64,000 bases of DNA from Propionispira raffinosivorans DSM 20765 (GCF_000381065.1 NZ_KB905854.1:1-64000); one strand, 5' to 3'. Positions 45,190 to 55,142 are shown, counted from the stretch's first letter. Notes: generated from the letters alone by a model not told the origin. Program-made: numbers and translations.

Positions 45190-46089
45190 GTGATTCGTTT
45201 GCTGCAGTATTTTGTCAAAGAAAAATTGTCATCGATTTTTCTGGGAGATCAAAATCCGGAACTTTTATACGTATGTGAAGTCGATCCTGTGCATGCTAAA
45301 ATGCCGCGGACAATGCATGTACATGAAGATCGGGTGGAAATTGTTTTGATTGTAGAAGGTTTTGGTGACTATACGATTCATAATAATAAATATCATGTAC
45401 AAAAAGGCGATTTATTATTTTTTAATAGTGGTGTTATTCATGATGAGGCAGTTTGTGAAGATCAGAATATTTTAACATACTGTGCTGCTATTAAAAATCT
45501 TCAAATTACGGGTTTGGAAAAAAATGAAATTTTATCGAATTTGATGTGTCCGGTTATTCACTTGGACCAAGATTTTGAAAAAGTAAAACAAATATTTTTG
45601 CTGCTTTGCGATACAGTGAAAGAAGAAACGAACTGCAAGACGGAAATGAGCCATTACCTGATGCGGGCTTTCGTTGTGAAAGTTCATGATTGTATCGAAA
45701 AATATGAAGTGCCGATGGCACCAATTCCGTATAATTTAGGTATTCAGATTAAACAGTATATTGATGCGCATTATCTAGAAGATTTGAATTTAAGTAAAAT
45801 TTCGGAGGCTTTACATATAAATACATATTATTTATCACATGTTTTTAAAGAAATGGTAGGTTATTCTCCCATGCAATATGTAATGCGCCGTCGTGTGGGC
45901 GAAGCACAAAACTTGTTACTCAATACGGAGGATAGTATTACAAAAATCGCCATGTGGGTGGGTTATAATAACTCTAATTATTTTCAACTGGTTTTTAGTA
46001 CAATTGTTGGAATGTCACCGGGACGTTATCGTAAATCGTGGGTGAAAGAAACGGACACCCCAGAATTTTTTGATAAAACAGGAAAATAA
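45190..46089 (+). CDS. AraC-family regulator with N-terminal cupin
   Basis: A 299-residue regulator. The N-terminal cupin domain (about 35-110) has MHVHEDRVEIVLIVEGFGDY and KGDLLFFNSGVIHDEAV. The C-terminal pair of helix-turn-helix motifs (about 185-290) has LNLSKISEALHINTYYLSHV, YSPMQYVMRRRVGEAQNLL and ITKIAMWVGYNNSNYFQLVF. The start is GTG at 45190 or TTG at 45199; neither has a strong ribosome site. It is closely related to the AraC protein encoded on the minus strand just downstream, and is divergent from iolG. A sugar or polyol ligand is likely but not proven. Confidence 0.88.
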   Translation: MIRLLQYFVKEKLSSIFLGDQNPELLYVCEVDPVHAKMPRTMHVHEDRVEIVLIVEGFGDYTIHNNKYHVQKGDLLFFNSGVIHDEAVCEDQNILTYCAAIKNLQITGLEKNEILSNLMCPVIHLDQDFEKVKQIFLLLCDTVKEETNCKTEMSHYLMRAFVVKVHDCIEKYEVPMAPIPYNLGIQIKQYIDAHYLEDLNLSKISEALHINTYYLSHVFKEMVGYSPMQYVMRRRVGEAQNLLLNTEDSITKIAMWVGYNNSNYFQLVFSTIVGMSPGRYRKSWVKETDTPEFFDKTGK

Positions 46090-46091
46090 AA

Positions 46092-46144
46092 AGTTCTTTG
46101 TCGTTAAAGTAAGTACAATTTGTTTAACGGCAAAGAACTTTTTT
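46092..46144. terminator. Bidirectional terminator between two AraC genes
   Basis: AAGTTCTTTGTCGTTAAA and TTTAACGGCAAAGAACTT form a long stem with T and A tails. Confidence 0.92.
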
Positions 46145-46170
46145 GTATGTTAATCGATAAAAGCAGTCTA

Positions 46171-47034
46171 CTATTTAGAAGAATTATTTAACCATGATTT
46201 ACGGTACTTTCCGGGAGGCATACCAACCATGGTATTGAAGACTACTTGAAAATAATTTGAATTGTTGTATCCGCTCATTAAGGCAATCTGTGTGATACTG
46301 TAATCGGTATTGATGAGGAGGTTTTGGGCTTCACCAATACGGCGATGAATAACATATTGCATGGGTGAGTATCCCACTATTTTTTTAAATACATGAGATA
46401 GATAATATGTATTAACACGAATGGCGGTTGAGATGGTTGAGAGATTAATATCTTCGAGATAATGTTCATCAATATATTCCTTGATTCGTAAGCCGAGGTT
46501 ATAATCTTCACCTTCTAACACGACTTTATTATTATCGATTAAGATCCGGCATAGGACTAATAAAGACCGCATTGTGCAGTTCCCAATTTCGGCGGCCCCA
46601 GGTTCTAAATTATGTTCAACGAAATAAGCCAAAATTGAAAAAAACTGATGTATGCGTGAAAAAAGCATGCCGCTTTGGAGAACTGGACACATAGTATTGG
46701 GCAACAATTGATTTTCAGCTAAACTTTTTAAACGAAGTTTTTTGATGCCAATACAATAGGTACTTATAGAATTCTGTTCATTGTTTTCATTGTGAAGAAT
46801 ACCGCTGTTGATAAAAATAAGATCTCCTTTTTTTATTTCATAGGAGTGATTATTAATGGTATAGGTTCCCTGCCCGTGACGAATAAAAATAATTTCTGCT
46901 AAATCGTGATGAACATGGAATGTTCGAGGCAGGGGCGTGGTCGTTTGACTTGTTTTGCCGATGTAGGCTAAAGCCGGTACGCTGTTCAGCTCAAAAATTG
47001 TGGTGAATGTCTCCTGGGCAAAATATTGTGACAT
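46171..47034 (-). CDS. AraC-family regulator with N-terminal cupin
   Basis: A 287-residue paralogue of the convergent AraC protein at 45190. The cupin half has FHVHHDLAEIIFIRHGQGTY and KKGDLIFINSGILHNEN. The DNA-binding half has INLSTISTAIRVNTYYLSHV, YSPMQYVIHRRIGEAQNLL and ITQIALMSGYNNSNYFQVVF. I start at the ATG at 47034, which follows AGAAGGGAGAT and gives MSQYFAQETFTTIF; a longer frame has no ribosome site. It is divergent from the organophosphate-type transporter, which makes that transporter and the phosphoesterase its likely targets. Confidence 0.88.
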   Translation of the reverse strand: MSQYFAQETFTTIFELNSVPALAYIGKTSQTTTPLPRTFHVHHDLAEIIFIRHGQGTYTINNHSYEIKKGDLIFINSGILHNENNEQNSISTYCIGIKKLRLKSLAENQLLPNTMCPVLQSGMLFSRIHQFFSILAYFVEHNLEPGAAEIGNCTMRSLLVLCRILIDNNKVVLEGEDYNLGLRIKEYIDEHYLEDINLSTISTAIRVNTYYLSHVFKKIVGYSPMQYVIHRRIGEAQNLLINTDYSITQIALMSGYNNSNYFQVVFNTMVGMPPGKYRKSWLNNSSK

Positions 47035-47410
47035 AAAAATATCTCCCTTCTGATTAATTATATAGACACGGTTTGTACTATTGAATGCTGCAGTTTTTAA
47101 GATTTTACAAAAAGAGCAAAAATTTAAAGTATTTTGTCTTTTTTGCTTATAAAATAGCAAGAATTCAAAGATACAGTATTCAAACTGTCTCTATAATGAG
47201 AATCAGAGGACAAGAAGTACACATAATATAATATTAAATGTTTCAAAATATGATCATGATGAAACTATTTATATTATACTAACAAAAATGCCAGAGAAAA
47301 GCCACTTAATTTTCTATTGAAAATTAATATCTTGCGCATAACTGACAAAGATCTTATGTATCATTTACTTACTGTATGATTATTGAAATTTTAAGAGGAG
47401 GTCTATTTTT
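47035..47410. promoter_or_regulatory. Divergent promoter region between AraC and transporter genes
   Basis: About 375 AT-rich bases between divergent genes. It must hold both promoters and probably AraC sites, but I see no unambiguous -10/-35 pair and no strong repeat. Confidence 0.35.
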
Positions 47411-48802
47411 ATGTTAAAATGGTTTTTAACAGGTAAGCAGCAATCCAAAATCACAGATCCAACGATGGTGAGAAAAATGTTTCGTAGTGCCAGAATACAA
47501 GGTGTCACAGCGATGATTCTTGGGTATGGCATGTATTATGTTATGCGAATGACCTTGGGGGTTGTAAAAAAACCAATGATTGAAGCTGGTTTTACACCGA
47601 CAGAACTTGGACAAATCGGTGCAGCCATGCTTATTGCTATCGCTGTCGGGAAATGTTTGAATGGGTTTATTGCGGATCGCTGCAATATAAAAAAAATTGT
47701 GCCAATTGGGTTATTGGGGGCGGCAATTGTAAATTTCATTTTGGGATTTTCTAGCCAATATTGGATTTTTTTAGCTTTATGGTTTGTAAATGGCTGGTTT
47801 CAATCGATGGGGTCAGCACCATGTATTGTTTCTTTGGCGCAATGGTATTCAAAAAGCCAGCTAGCCACGTATTATGGTGTATTCAGTATTGCTCATTATA
47901 TCGGAGAAGGTGCAACATATTTTGGAACGGCGATGCTTGTGGTTGCTTTTGGCTGGCATGCAGCCTTTTTTGTTCCGGGAATTGCTTGTATTGTTTTAGC
48001 CTTTATCATGTATCGTTATATGTATGATCGTCCCGAAGCTTATGGACTGCCTTCAGCAAATGAATTTGAAGGTGAAGTTCTTCAGGAAAAAAAAGAAAAA
48101 GAAAAAACAACACGGGATGCACAATTAGAAGTTATAAAAAACCCATATGTCTGGTTGATTGCTCTTTCGGCAACTTGTCTTGGGATAGCAAGATACTCAA
48201 TGAGCAGCTGGGGGGTTATATTCTTACAAGAATATAAAGCGTATTCTCTCGTGACAGCTGGTAGTATAATGGCTTTATCACCTTTAATGGGAGGTGTTGG
48301 TTCATTCTTTTCTGGCATTATTTCGGATAAGATATTCAAAGCAAATCATGCTTTGACGACGATTGTTTTTGGTTGTATGATGCTGGTTGGAATTATAGGT
48401 TTTTGTTATACACCAGCAGGCAGTCCTTGGATTGATATGCTATGGATTTCGGTTTTTGGATTTGGGTTAGGGGTTATTTTGTGTTTTGTTGGCGGCATGC
48501 TTGCGGTGGATCTTTGCTCACGTAAAGCGACAGGTGCCGCCATGGGAACAATTGGGTTATTATCTTATGGTGGTGCAGCGGCACAAGATTTGATTAATGG
48601 GTTACTTATGGATGCCGCTAAGACGGTTGTAGATGGTCAGGTGATTTATCATTTTGAAAATATCATGCTTTTTTGGATTGGTGCAGTTGCGCTTATGACA
48701 ATTCTTATTGTTCCGACGCTATGGGCTAAAAAAGTAAAGCACAATGAAAGTTCCAACAATAAGAATTTAGATGAGAAACTGCAAAAGGAAACGCAGGCAT
48801 AA
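47411..48802 (+). CDS. MFS organophosphate:phosphate antiporter family protein (UhpC/GlpT type)
   Basis: A 463-residue membrane protein with 12 predicted helices. Features of the organophosphate:Pi antiporter subfamily are GYGMYYVMRMTLGVVKKPMI in helix 1, the IGAAMLIAIAVGKCLNGFIADR stretch (helix 2 and the 2-3 loop), FVNGWFQSMGSAPCIVSLAQ and ARYSMSSWGVIFLQEYKAY. Characterised relatives exchange glycerol-3-phosphate, hexose-6-phosphate or phosphoglycerates for phosphate, or act as a sensor (UhpC). A phosphoesterase gene follows after about 75 bases on the same strand, so the pair probably imports and dephosphorylates an organophosphate. AGAGGAGGTC precedes the ATG. Confidence 0.88.
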   Translation: MLKWFLTGKQQSKITDPTMVRKMFRSARIQGVTAMILGYGMYYVMRMTLGVVKKPMIEAGFTPTELGQIGAAMLIAIAVGKCLNGFIADRCNIKKIVPIGLLGAAIVNFILGFSSQYWIFLALWFVNGWFQSMGSAPCIVSLAQWYSKSQLATYYGVFSIAHYIGEGATYFGTAMLVVAFGWHAAFFVPGIACIVLAFIMYRYMYDRPEAYGLPSANEFEGEVLQEKKEKEKTTRDAQLEVIKNPYVWLIALSATCLGIARYSMSSWGVIFLQEYKAYSLVTAGSIMALSPLMGGVGSFFSGIISDKIFKANHALTTIVFGCMMLVGIIGFCYTPAGSPWIDMLWISVFGFGLGVILCFVGGMLAVDLCSRKATGAAMGTIGLLSYGGAAAQDLINGLLMDAAKTVVDGQVIYHFENIMLFWIGAVALMTILIVPTLWAKKVKHNESSNNKNLDEKLQKETQA

Positions 48803-48877
48803 AGATTAAAATTTTAACAAGGCTGTACATCAGGGCTTTACACAAATTAGACGATGCAGTAACGGGGAGGCAGCAAT

Positions 48878-51799
48878 ATGAATAGCAATTTTTTTATACT
48901 AAATGGACCGTATTTATTGGACCCGGCAGCATCACATATGACGATTGCCTGGGAAACAAACTCTCCGGTGGATATTCAAGTGATTTATGGTGAACAAGAA
49001 TTTTTAAATCAGACGATGACACCGAATTTTGAACGTGGAATTCCATATGAAGATAATAATAAGGGAAATTGTCTTTATACAGCAGTTTTACGTGATTTAA
49101 AGCCGGATACAAAATATATGTATCAAATTAAATTGCATTCTGGTGCGATGGAATCAGGAACTTTTAAAACGTTAGAAAAACAACCAAATGAACTAAAAAT
49201 TGTAATGCTAAGTGATTCACATCTTTTTCATACAGAAAAACAGTTTTCAGATATGGTGGAACGGATAAAGCCGGAATTTATCATCCATAGTGGAGATATT
49301 TCTTTTGGAACAGGCTACCAACATGAACAATATGTAAATAATTGGTTTAAGAAAATACCAGAGTTGTTAAAGCATATACCCGTTTTTTATATTCCGGGTA
49401 ATCATGATGATGGACCATTTTATGATGAGTTTTTTACAAAACCACAGGCGAAAACATGTCGATGTGATGAAACCGGTCGCACATATTCGTTTGATTGCGG
49501 CAAAACACATTTTACGCTAGTAGATAGCAACTCTTGGGGTCTGTTTGAAATGAATGCAATTAATTCTGGGGTGGAGGCAGATGCCAAAACAAAGCGGACC
49601 ATCCAGCAGACATTGAATTGGATTAAGCAGGATTTGGCGAGTGAAGCTGCGGCAAACGCAGCTTGGCGTGTACTGGTTCTTCATCACCCGTATACAGATG
49701 AATTTAATAATCGTTATATTGTGCCGGTTGCTGAAGCTTATAATGTAAATTTGGTGATCGGGGGGCACCTGCATTATTATGTAAAAACAGTATCAATTGA
49801 TCCTAAAGTTGGTGCTAAAACAGTTTATATTAGTCAAGGCAGTACGCAGGAACCGGAATGTGAGCTGGATACGGGCGGAGGAGAACATCGCCTATTAGAA
49901 GAGTTTCCGGAAGTTGTAGCGATGGGAAAAAGTAATTACACATTACTTACTATTGAAGAAGAACATTTGCAATGTGAAACATATGGATTTTCACAGCAAT
50001 CAGGAAATGAAGCACTTGTGGATCGTGTGCTTTTAGTTCATGATGAACCTAAAATTTCAATTTCCAAAGTTGAAATTCGCCGTATTGATAATAATGGAAA
50101 GGTTGAAATTAAAGGAATTGCTGAAAATATTGGTCGGGGTTTGGCCGAGGTGACATTACAGCTTTTTGACAATAATGTGGAAAATATCATGAATTTATTT
50201 GGACCTGTGGACAAAGAAAGAGTCATTGTTTTAAATGAAAAAGAAAAGCGCAGCTTTACAATGCTGTATAGAGCAGTTAATCAAGGTCAGCATGAAATTA
50301 AAGTCCAAAATGTCAGTGAAAATATCACGGTTTTTGAGCCAGAACAGTTGACATTTCAGTATATGAAACTTACGTTAGATCATGTTAAACATGCAAGTCT
50401 GCTTATGGCAAGCATTGAAGCAACGAATAATTTGGATCGGGAGATTTTTGTTCCCGTCCATTTATATATTGATCAAAGAATTGCTGAAACTAAAAATATA
50501 TTTTTTCGGGGGCACGAAAAAAAACAGGTTGATTTTTGTTATAAATTTTATCAGGGTGGAAGTTATCAGGTTAGTATTGCGGATCAATTGCCGCGTGATA
50601 TTAAAATTCCTGGACCGATTCGGATCATACCAAGAATTCAGGATAAATCAGGGCAGGGAAACTATGCACTTTTGCATGGCAATCCAAAAGTGATCACAAG
50701 ACCCGACAAAGTTGAGATTTGTCTGGAGCAATATGGTGATTATATTGAGATACCGGCGCGACCCAATTTGCGAGTAAAGAATGCTTTTAGTGGAATGGTT
50801 TGGGCAAATGTAGATCGTTTGGCCAAGCAGAACGAAATGGGGCATAATCCTTTAATGGTAAAGGGTAAATCGGTTGGCTGGGGAGCAACTTATTTAATGA
50901 GGATGGTTGTTGAACGTGCGGGTGGACTCAAATGGGGGACTTGCCATGATATTACAGAATATTCATGGCAGGGCGGTATGGTCAACTTGAACCAATGGAC
51001 ACAATATACATTGACTTTTGATAAGCAAATAGGGGGGAATTCATATTGTAATGGAAAACGTGTGGCCCATGTTTCAGGAATTGCTGTTGATACCAAACTG
51101 CGAAATTGGGAAAATGAACCAATTTTTATTGGATACTCCTATATAGGTCATGTGATAACAGAAATTGATAGACCTAAATATTTTACGCATCTTCCGGCAA
51201 AAATAAGTCAAGTCCGCTTTTATAAAGATCATTTATCAGAACAAGAAAATCGACAGATTTATGAACAGCCGCAAAAAGCTGGCATAAAGGCTGAGAAAAT
51301 GGCAGTGTGGCTTGATTTTCATGATATTTTAACAGTGGGGACACATACAACGGAATGGTGTCATCCAGCTGTATTTGATCCAGCATATAAGACTGAAAAA
51401 AAATATTGGAACTTTAAACAGTTGAAAACAAAAGCAAAACTCCCGTTGCAAGCAGGAATGAAAGCGAGTGTTGAGGTATCAGATGATGGTGCTTCCATTA
51501 AAGCACGTCAACAAATTATTCTTAAAAATGGAACAAACTATATTGTTTTAGAAGGTTTGCCACCAGCTCAGTACATTCGTATTGTCACTGAATTTTCAGC
51601 TGAAGTAGGGTCAGAAGGTACATTTATTCCTGAATTACAGGAATATCAAATCAGTGCTTTCAATGAAACGGATTTTACCGAAATGTTTTGGTCAACACAA
51701 GAAGATTGGCAACGGGGCAAGTTTACCGGGGCAGTTGGGTTTGAACCAATTGACAGATTATCTGATTTTCCAGAGTATACGGATGTTATACACGGTTGA
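48878..51799 (+). CDS. Multidomain metallophosphoesterase (purple-acid-phosphatase-like) with LamG-like domain
   Basis: A 973-residue protein. An N-terminal fibronectin-III-like domain of the purple acid phosphatase type spans about 1-95. The calcineurin-like catalytic domain (about 105-300) has all metal motifs: MLSDSHLF, HSGDISFG, IPGNHDDG, LHHPYTD and GGHLHYY. A beta-rich segment follows (about 385-500). A concanavalin/laminin-G-like domain spans about 630-800 (YIEIPARPNLRVKNAFSGMV, FIGYSYIGHV, ISQVRFYKDHLS), and another beta-rich domain ends the protein. There is no signal peptide or membrane segment, which is unusual because these domains are normally extracellular. Paired with the organophosphate antiporter, it probably acts on an imported phosphate ester. 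Substrate unknown. Confidence 0.82.
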   Translation: MNSNFFILNGPYLLDPAASHMTIAWETNSPVDIQVIYGEQEFLNQTMTPNFERGIPYEDNNKGNCLYTAVLRDLKPDTKYMYQIKLHSGAMESGTFKTLEKQPNELKIVMLSDSHLFHTEKQFSDMVERIKPEFIIHSGDISFGTGYQHEQYVNNWFKKIPELLKHIPVFYIPGNHDDGPFYDEFFTKPQAKTCRCDETGRTYSFDCGKTHFTLVDSNSWGLFEMNAINSGVEADAKTKRTIQQTLNWIKQDLASEAAANAAWRVLVLHHPYTDEFNNRYIVPVAEAYNVNLVIGGHLHYYVKTVSIDPKVGAKTVYISQGSTQEPECELDTGGGEHRLLEEFPEVVAMGKSNYTLLTIEEEHLQCETYGFSQQSGNEALVDRVLLVHDEPKISISKVEIRRIDNNGKVEIKGIAENIGRGLAEVTLQLFDNNVENIMNLFGPVDKERVIVLNEKEKRSFTMLYRAVNQGQHEIKVQNVSENITVFEPEQLTFQYMKLTLDHVKHASLLMASIEATNNLDREIFVPVHLYIDQRIAETKNIFFRGHEKKQVDFCYKFYQGGSYQVSIADQLPRDIKIPGPIRIIPRIQDKSGQGNYALLHGNPKVITRPDKVEICLEQYGDYIEIPARPNLRVKNAFSGMVWANVDRLAKQNEMGHNPLMVKGKSVGWGATYLMRMVVERAGGLKWGTCHDITEYSWQGGMVNLNQWTQYTLTFDKQIGGNSYCNGKRVAHVSGIAVDTKLRNWENEPIFIGYSYIGHVITEIDRPKYFTHLPAKISQVRFYKDHLSEQENRQIYEQPQKAGIKAEKMAVWLDFHDILTVGTHTTEWCHPAVFDPAYKTEKKYWNFKQLKTKAKLPLQAGMKASVEVSDDGASIKARQQIILKNGTNYIVLEGLPPAQYIRIVTEFSAEVGSEGTFIPELQEYQISAFNETDFTEMFWSTQEDWQRGKFTGAVGFEPIDRLSDFPEYTDVIHG

Positions 51800-51830
51800 G
51801 GCCCTCTTCATCATTTTGTGATGATTATAT

Positions 51831-51865
51831 AGCCGCTGTAAAAATTTTATAGCGGCACTTTTTTT
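51831..51865 (+). terminator. Terminator after the phosphoesterase
   Basis: GCCGCTGTAAAA and TTTTATAGCGGC form a stem with one mismatch, followed by TTTTTTT after two bases. Confidence 0.85.
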
Positions 51866-51908
51866 AACGAACAATGGATTTGTAATCAATAAACATGGAT
51901 ACAAAACA

Positions 51909-51974
51909 AAATAAAGCAGCCATTTGAACAGTCTGTTAAGTAACCAGTAAATAGTTCAAAATGGCTGCTTTATT
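51909..51974 (-). terminator. Terminator overlapping the stop of the hypothetical gene
   Basis: AATAAAGCAGCCATTTGAAC and GTTCAAAATGGCTGCTTTATT pair with one bulge around a 24-base loop. It can serve the minus-strand gene ending at 51974. Confidence 0.75.
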
Positions 51975-52639
51975 TATTTTTCATCAGGGAGTGTTAAATT
52001 TTCCTTAAGTACGGAAACTTCGTCGGCAATGGTGAGAGGGGCAGGGGCGCCGATCGTCATGATTCGTTCGAGTATTTGTACTTGTTCATCATGGCTTTTG
52101 GTCTTGAGGTTAGCTGGATCAACAGCAGCTTTTGACTTTGTTATAACATCTGTTTGCATTGTAATATAATTACTCGTTTTCTCAATTATTTTTGCGGTTA
52201 GAGTATAATTTGTATCTTCTAAACTTTCGGGAGGTTTTTGCTGGAAAAATTTATTTTTAAGTGTAAGCGATTGTTCTTGTAATTGCGTCAATCGTAGATA
52301 GACGGTTTGAATGCTGATGTCATCATTTTTAAAAGACTGTAGTATTTTATCATATTGCTGCCAGTTACTATCCAGAAGGTCGATGTCTTTTTTATAATTG
52401 GTATACCAATCAATAAAAGTGTGCTGCTGTTGGAGAATTTGATTTTTTTGTTCAATTGTCAGTGCTGTTTCTGGTGTTGTAACGTGCGTCATCAAGACAA
52501 AAATAGATGCACCCAAAATGCTAATAAGAAAGAGCGCAATCATTTTTTTGCTGCGGAATTCAATGTAAATAGCATACCCAATCAAGATTAGGGTAATGAA
52601 AATTGCAGTTTTGGCTGAGGTGTAGGATAAAATTTCCAT
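51974..52639 (-). CDS. Hypothetical membrane protein with coiled-coil C-terminus
   Basis: A 221-residue protein that I do not recognise. Two hydrophobic segments near the N-terminus (about 8-26 and 31-51) are followed by a polar, helix-rich region (about 60-220) with heptad-like stretches such as QKNQILQQQHTFIDWY and LRLTQLQEQSLTLKNK. This suggests a small inner-membrane protein with a helical domain on one side. A minus-strand AGGAGAT precedes the ATG. It is divergent from the ABC transporter gene and shares a spacer of about 165 bases with it, but nothing in the sequence shows that they work together. Confidence 0.75.
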   Translation of the reverse strand: MEILSYTSAKTAIFITLILIGYAIYIEFRSKKMIALFLISILGASIFVLMTHVTTPETALTIEQKNQILQQQHTFIDWYTNYKKDIDLLDSNWQQYDKILQSFKNDDISIQTVYLRLTQLQEQSLTLKNKFFQQKPPESLEDTNYTLTAKIIEKTSNYITMQTDVITKSKAAVDPANLKTKSHDEQVQILERIMTIGAPAPLTIADEVSVLKENLTLPDEK

Positions 52640-52806
52640 AATAATATCTCCTATATCATAAAGTGTCTTCGTTTATTTTATCATATTTAGCTTATTTATA
52701 TATAGTTGAAGGGATATTTCTTGCGATAATGTTCAATAAAGTTTATACTAGGAGATATTTACAGTGGATTTGATTTATAGATAGAGGGAAAGCTTGGTGT
52801 GGAGTA

Positions 52807-54510
52807 ATGAATAAGAAGTTCTTGGCTGATTTTTGGCGGCTGTTTAAAGGATATTGGAGTTCAGATGAAAAGTGGAAGGCGCGAGGTTTATTGGGGGCCG
52901 TTATTGTACTTAATTTTGCCGCAGTTTATATTTTAGTGTTGCTCAATCAATGGTATAACACTTTCTATACTGCCTTGCAGGATTATAATTATGAAGCATT
53001 CTGGCCGCTGATTGGGCGGTTCACGTTGCTGGCTGTTGGTCATATCGCCATTGCTGTTTATGCAATTTATCTTCGGCAAATGGTCGAGATAAAGTGGCGG
53101 ACCTGGATGACAACTCGTTATTTAGAGCATTGGATGGATAAGCAGACTTATTATAAATTACAAATCTTAGACTATGATACAGATAATCCCGATCAACGTA
53201 TTTCGGAAGATATCAATCAGTTTGTGAGCTTGACATTACAGTTGGCATTGGGTTTTTTGAAACAAACCGCTACATTAGGTGCTTTTGTCATGATCCTTTG
53301 GAATTTATCAGGAATCATTCGGGTGCCGTTTGGTGGTTACGAATTTATCATATATGGATATATGGTATGGTTATCTTTGATTTATGCAATTATGGGTACC
53401 TATTTAACGCACCGGGTAGGTCGCGAATTGATTCATTTAAATTATGATCAGCAGCGTTATGAAGCTGATTTTCGTTTCAATATGGTGCGAGTTCGAGAAA
53501 ATGGTGAAAGTATAGCCTTTTATCGTGGCGAAGAGCCCGAAAAAACTGGGTTTTCGGAACGGTTTGCTAAGGTCATAAAAAATTATTGGAGTTTGATGCG
53601 TCGAGAAAAAGCCTTGACCTGGTTTACAGCCGGGTATGGACAATTGGCGATAATTTTCCCGCTCTTATTTGCTGCACCGCGTTATTTTGCCAAAGAAATG
53701 GCTTTGGGTGGGCTTATGCAGACGACCAGTGCTTTTGGTAGAGTACAGGATGCTTTATCATTTTTTGTTGATGCCTATACATCCGTAGCGCAATGGCTTG
53801 CCGTTGTAAAACGTCTGGTCGGTTTTACGGAACATATGCAATTGGTGGAAAATGTGCAATCAGACTTGCAATTTAAGAAAAATGGTCAAGTGATTGCGAT
53901 TGAGGATTTAACGGTGGACCTTCCCAACGGGCAGGCACTTTTGAAAAATTGCAGCTTTGTCTTAAAGCAAGGTGATAAGCTTTTGATTACGGGAGCTTCT
54001 GGATGTGGGAAGAGTACTTTGATGCGGACGATTGCGGGTATTTGGCCATTTGGTAAAGGCAATATTACCATTCCTTTAGGAACGAGCCGGTTGTTCTTAC
54101 CACAGCGGCCATATTTGCCATTGGGAAATCTTAGAACTGTCTTGTTTTATCCCGAGAAAAACATTGCGGTGAGTGATCATGAAATCCAGAATGTTTTGCA
54201 GCTTTGCCAGTTGGGACAATTGATCAATAGGCTGGATGTTGTGGAGGATTGGTCGAGAATTTTATCTTTGGGAGAACAGCAGCGCATTGCCTTTGCGCGC
54301 GTATTACTGATTCGTCCAGATTGGACATTTTTAGATGAAGCTTCATCGGCATTGGATGAAGCAACTGAAAAAATCATGTATCAACTGCTGGCTGAAAATT
54401 TGCCACAGATGGTGATGATAAGTATTGGTCATCGTGATACGCTCAAACAGCATCATCAAACAAAGCTGCATCTTACGGGTGATGGTGCTTTCATATTAGG
54501 AAATATATAA
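52807..54510 (+). CDS. ABC transporter, fused permease-ATPase of the SbmA/BacA-like YddA family
   Basis: A 567-residue half transporter. The membrane domain of the ABC_membrane_2 type (about 1-330) shows NQWYNTFYTALQDYNYEAFW, VEIKWRTWMTTRYLEHWM and DNPDQRISEDINQF, which is the SbmA/BacA/YddA signature. The ATPase domain follows with Walker A ITGASGCGKSTLMRTIAG, the signature LSLGEQQRIAFARVLL and Walker B WTFLDEASSALDE. SbmA and BacA transport peptides and lack an ATPase; YddA-type proteins have one and their substrate is poorly known. The ATG at 52807 has a modest ribosome site. It ends at a terminator hairpin that is also the edge of an insertion-sequence remnant. Confidence 0.9.
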   Translation: MNKKFLADFWRLFKGYWSSDEKWKARGLLGAVIVLNFAAVYILVLLNQWYNTFYTALQDYNYEAFWPLIGRFTLLAVGHIAIAVYAIYLRQMVEIKWRTWMTTRYLEHWMDKQTYYKLQILDYDTDNPDQRISEDINQFVSLTLQLALGFLKQTATLGAFVMILWNLSGIIRVPFGGYEFIIYGYMVWLSLIYAIMGTYLTHRVGRELIHLNYDQQRYEADFRFNMVRVRENGESIAFYRGEEPEKTGFSERFAKVIKNYWSLMRREKALTWFTAGYGQLAIIFPLLFAAPRYFAKEMALGGLMQTTSAFGRVQDALSFFVDAYTSVAQWLAVVKRLVGFTEHMQLVENVQSDLQFKKNGQVIAIEDLTVDLPNGQALLKNCSFVLKQGDKLLITGASGCGKSTLMRTIAGIWPFGKGNITIPLGTSRLFLPQRPYLPLGNLRTVLFYPEKNIAVSDHEIQNVLQLCQLGQLINRLDVVEDWSRILSLGEQQRIAFARVLLIRPDWTFLDEASSALDEATEKIMYQLLAENLPQMVMISIGHRDTLKQHHQTKLHLTGDGAFILGNI

Positions 54511-54523
54511 ATAAAAATAAAAA

Positions 54524-54860
54524 CGGGGCTGTCGCACGTTACAAAAACGTGCGGCAACTTTTTTTTGCAAAAAAAGAACTTACAGGATTTTAATCGTCTG
54601 AGAGTACGTGTAAAATTTAAGTATGCAAAAAAGCAAATCAAGAAAAATCAGGCGGTACTGTGGAAGATTCTGGAAATCATTATATATGCTCACATGAACT
54701 GTATTCGTAACTCCCGCAAAATAGAGCAGGCCTACAGACGAGACCTCAATTTCATGTTTCTCCTTGAGGATAAGCACCTCCGAATCATGCGACTATTTCC
54801 AACTTTCGTATTCATCTGGCATAAAAATGACATACGCAGAACCGGGGCAAAAATTTAAAA
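54524..54860 (+). mobile_element. IS1182-type insertion-sequence remnant, copy A
   Basis: Bases 54524-54630 repeat, with few changes, bases 59094-59200. The block starts with a terminator-like hairpin (GTCGCACGTT / AACGTGCGGC plus eight T, 54531-54566), as in many IS ends that stop incoming transcription. Downstream a frame at about 54640-54860 encodes pieces of an IS1182-family transposase N-terminus: KKNQAVLWKILEIIIYAHMN, then RKIEQAYRRDLNFMFLLEDK. About 30 residues that are present in copy B are missing here, and the rest of the transposase is gone. It is an inactive relic. The hairpin also ends the ABC transporter gene. Confidence 0.8.
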
Positions 54861-55142
54861 TAGTGTCGGACTATTCGTATGCAATAAAATATCTAAAGAA
54901 ATTTCATCTGATTTTGATTGACTTTTGTTAGCAGGTTTTTATGTTTGTTTTATAAAAATTAATTATTGACTATATTGGTGCAATTACATTATAATGCAAT
55001 TAAATTAATATCATAATATAATCAATATATTAATAATTTATTAGCTATTTTTGAATTTAAAATCCATTTTTATTCAAAATATACTCATTGAGTAACTTTG
55101 TGTATTTTGAATTTAAATTTATAGAATAGGAGATGAAATGTT
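54861..55142 (+). promoter_or_regulatory. AT-rich spacer with a sigma-A promoter
   Basis: TTGACT (54966-54971), an 18-base spacer and TATAAT (54990-54995) form a strong promoter. The -10 box sits in the palindrome CATTATAATG, extended imperfectly to ATTACATTATAATGCAAT, so a repressor could bind here. It reads toward the broken small gene at 55143. Confidence 0.6.
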
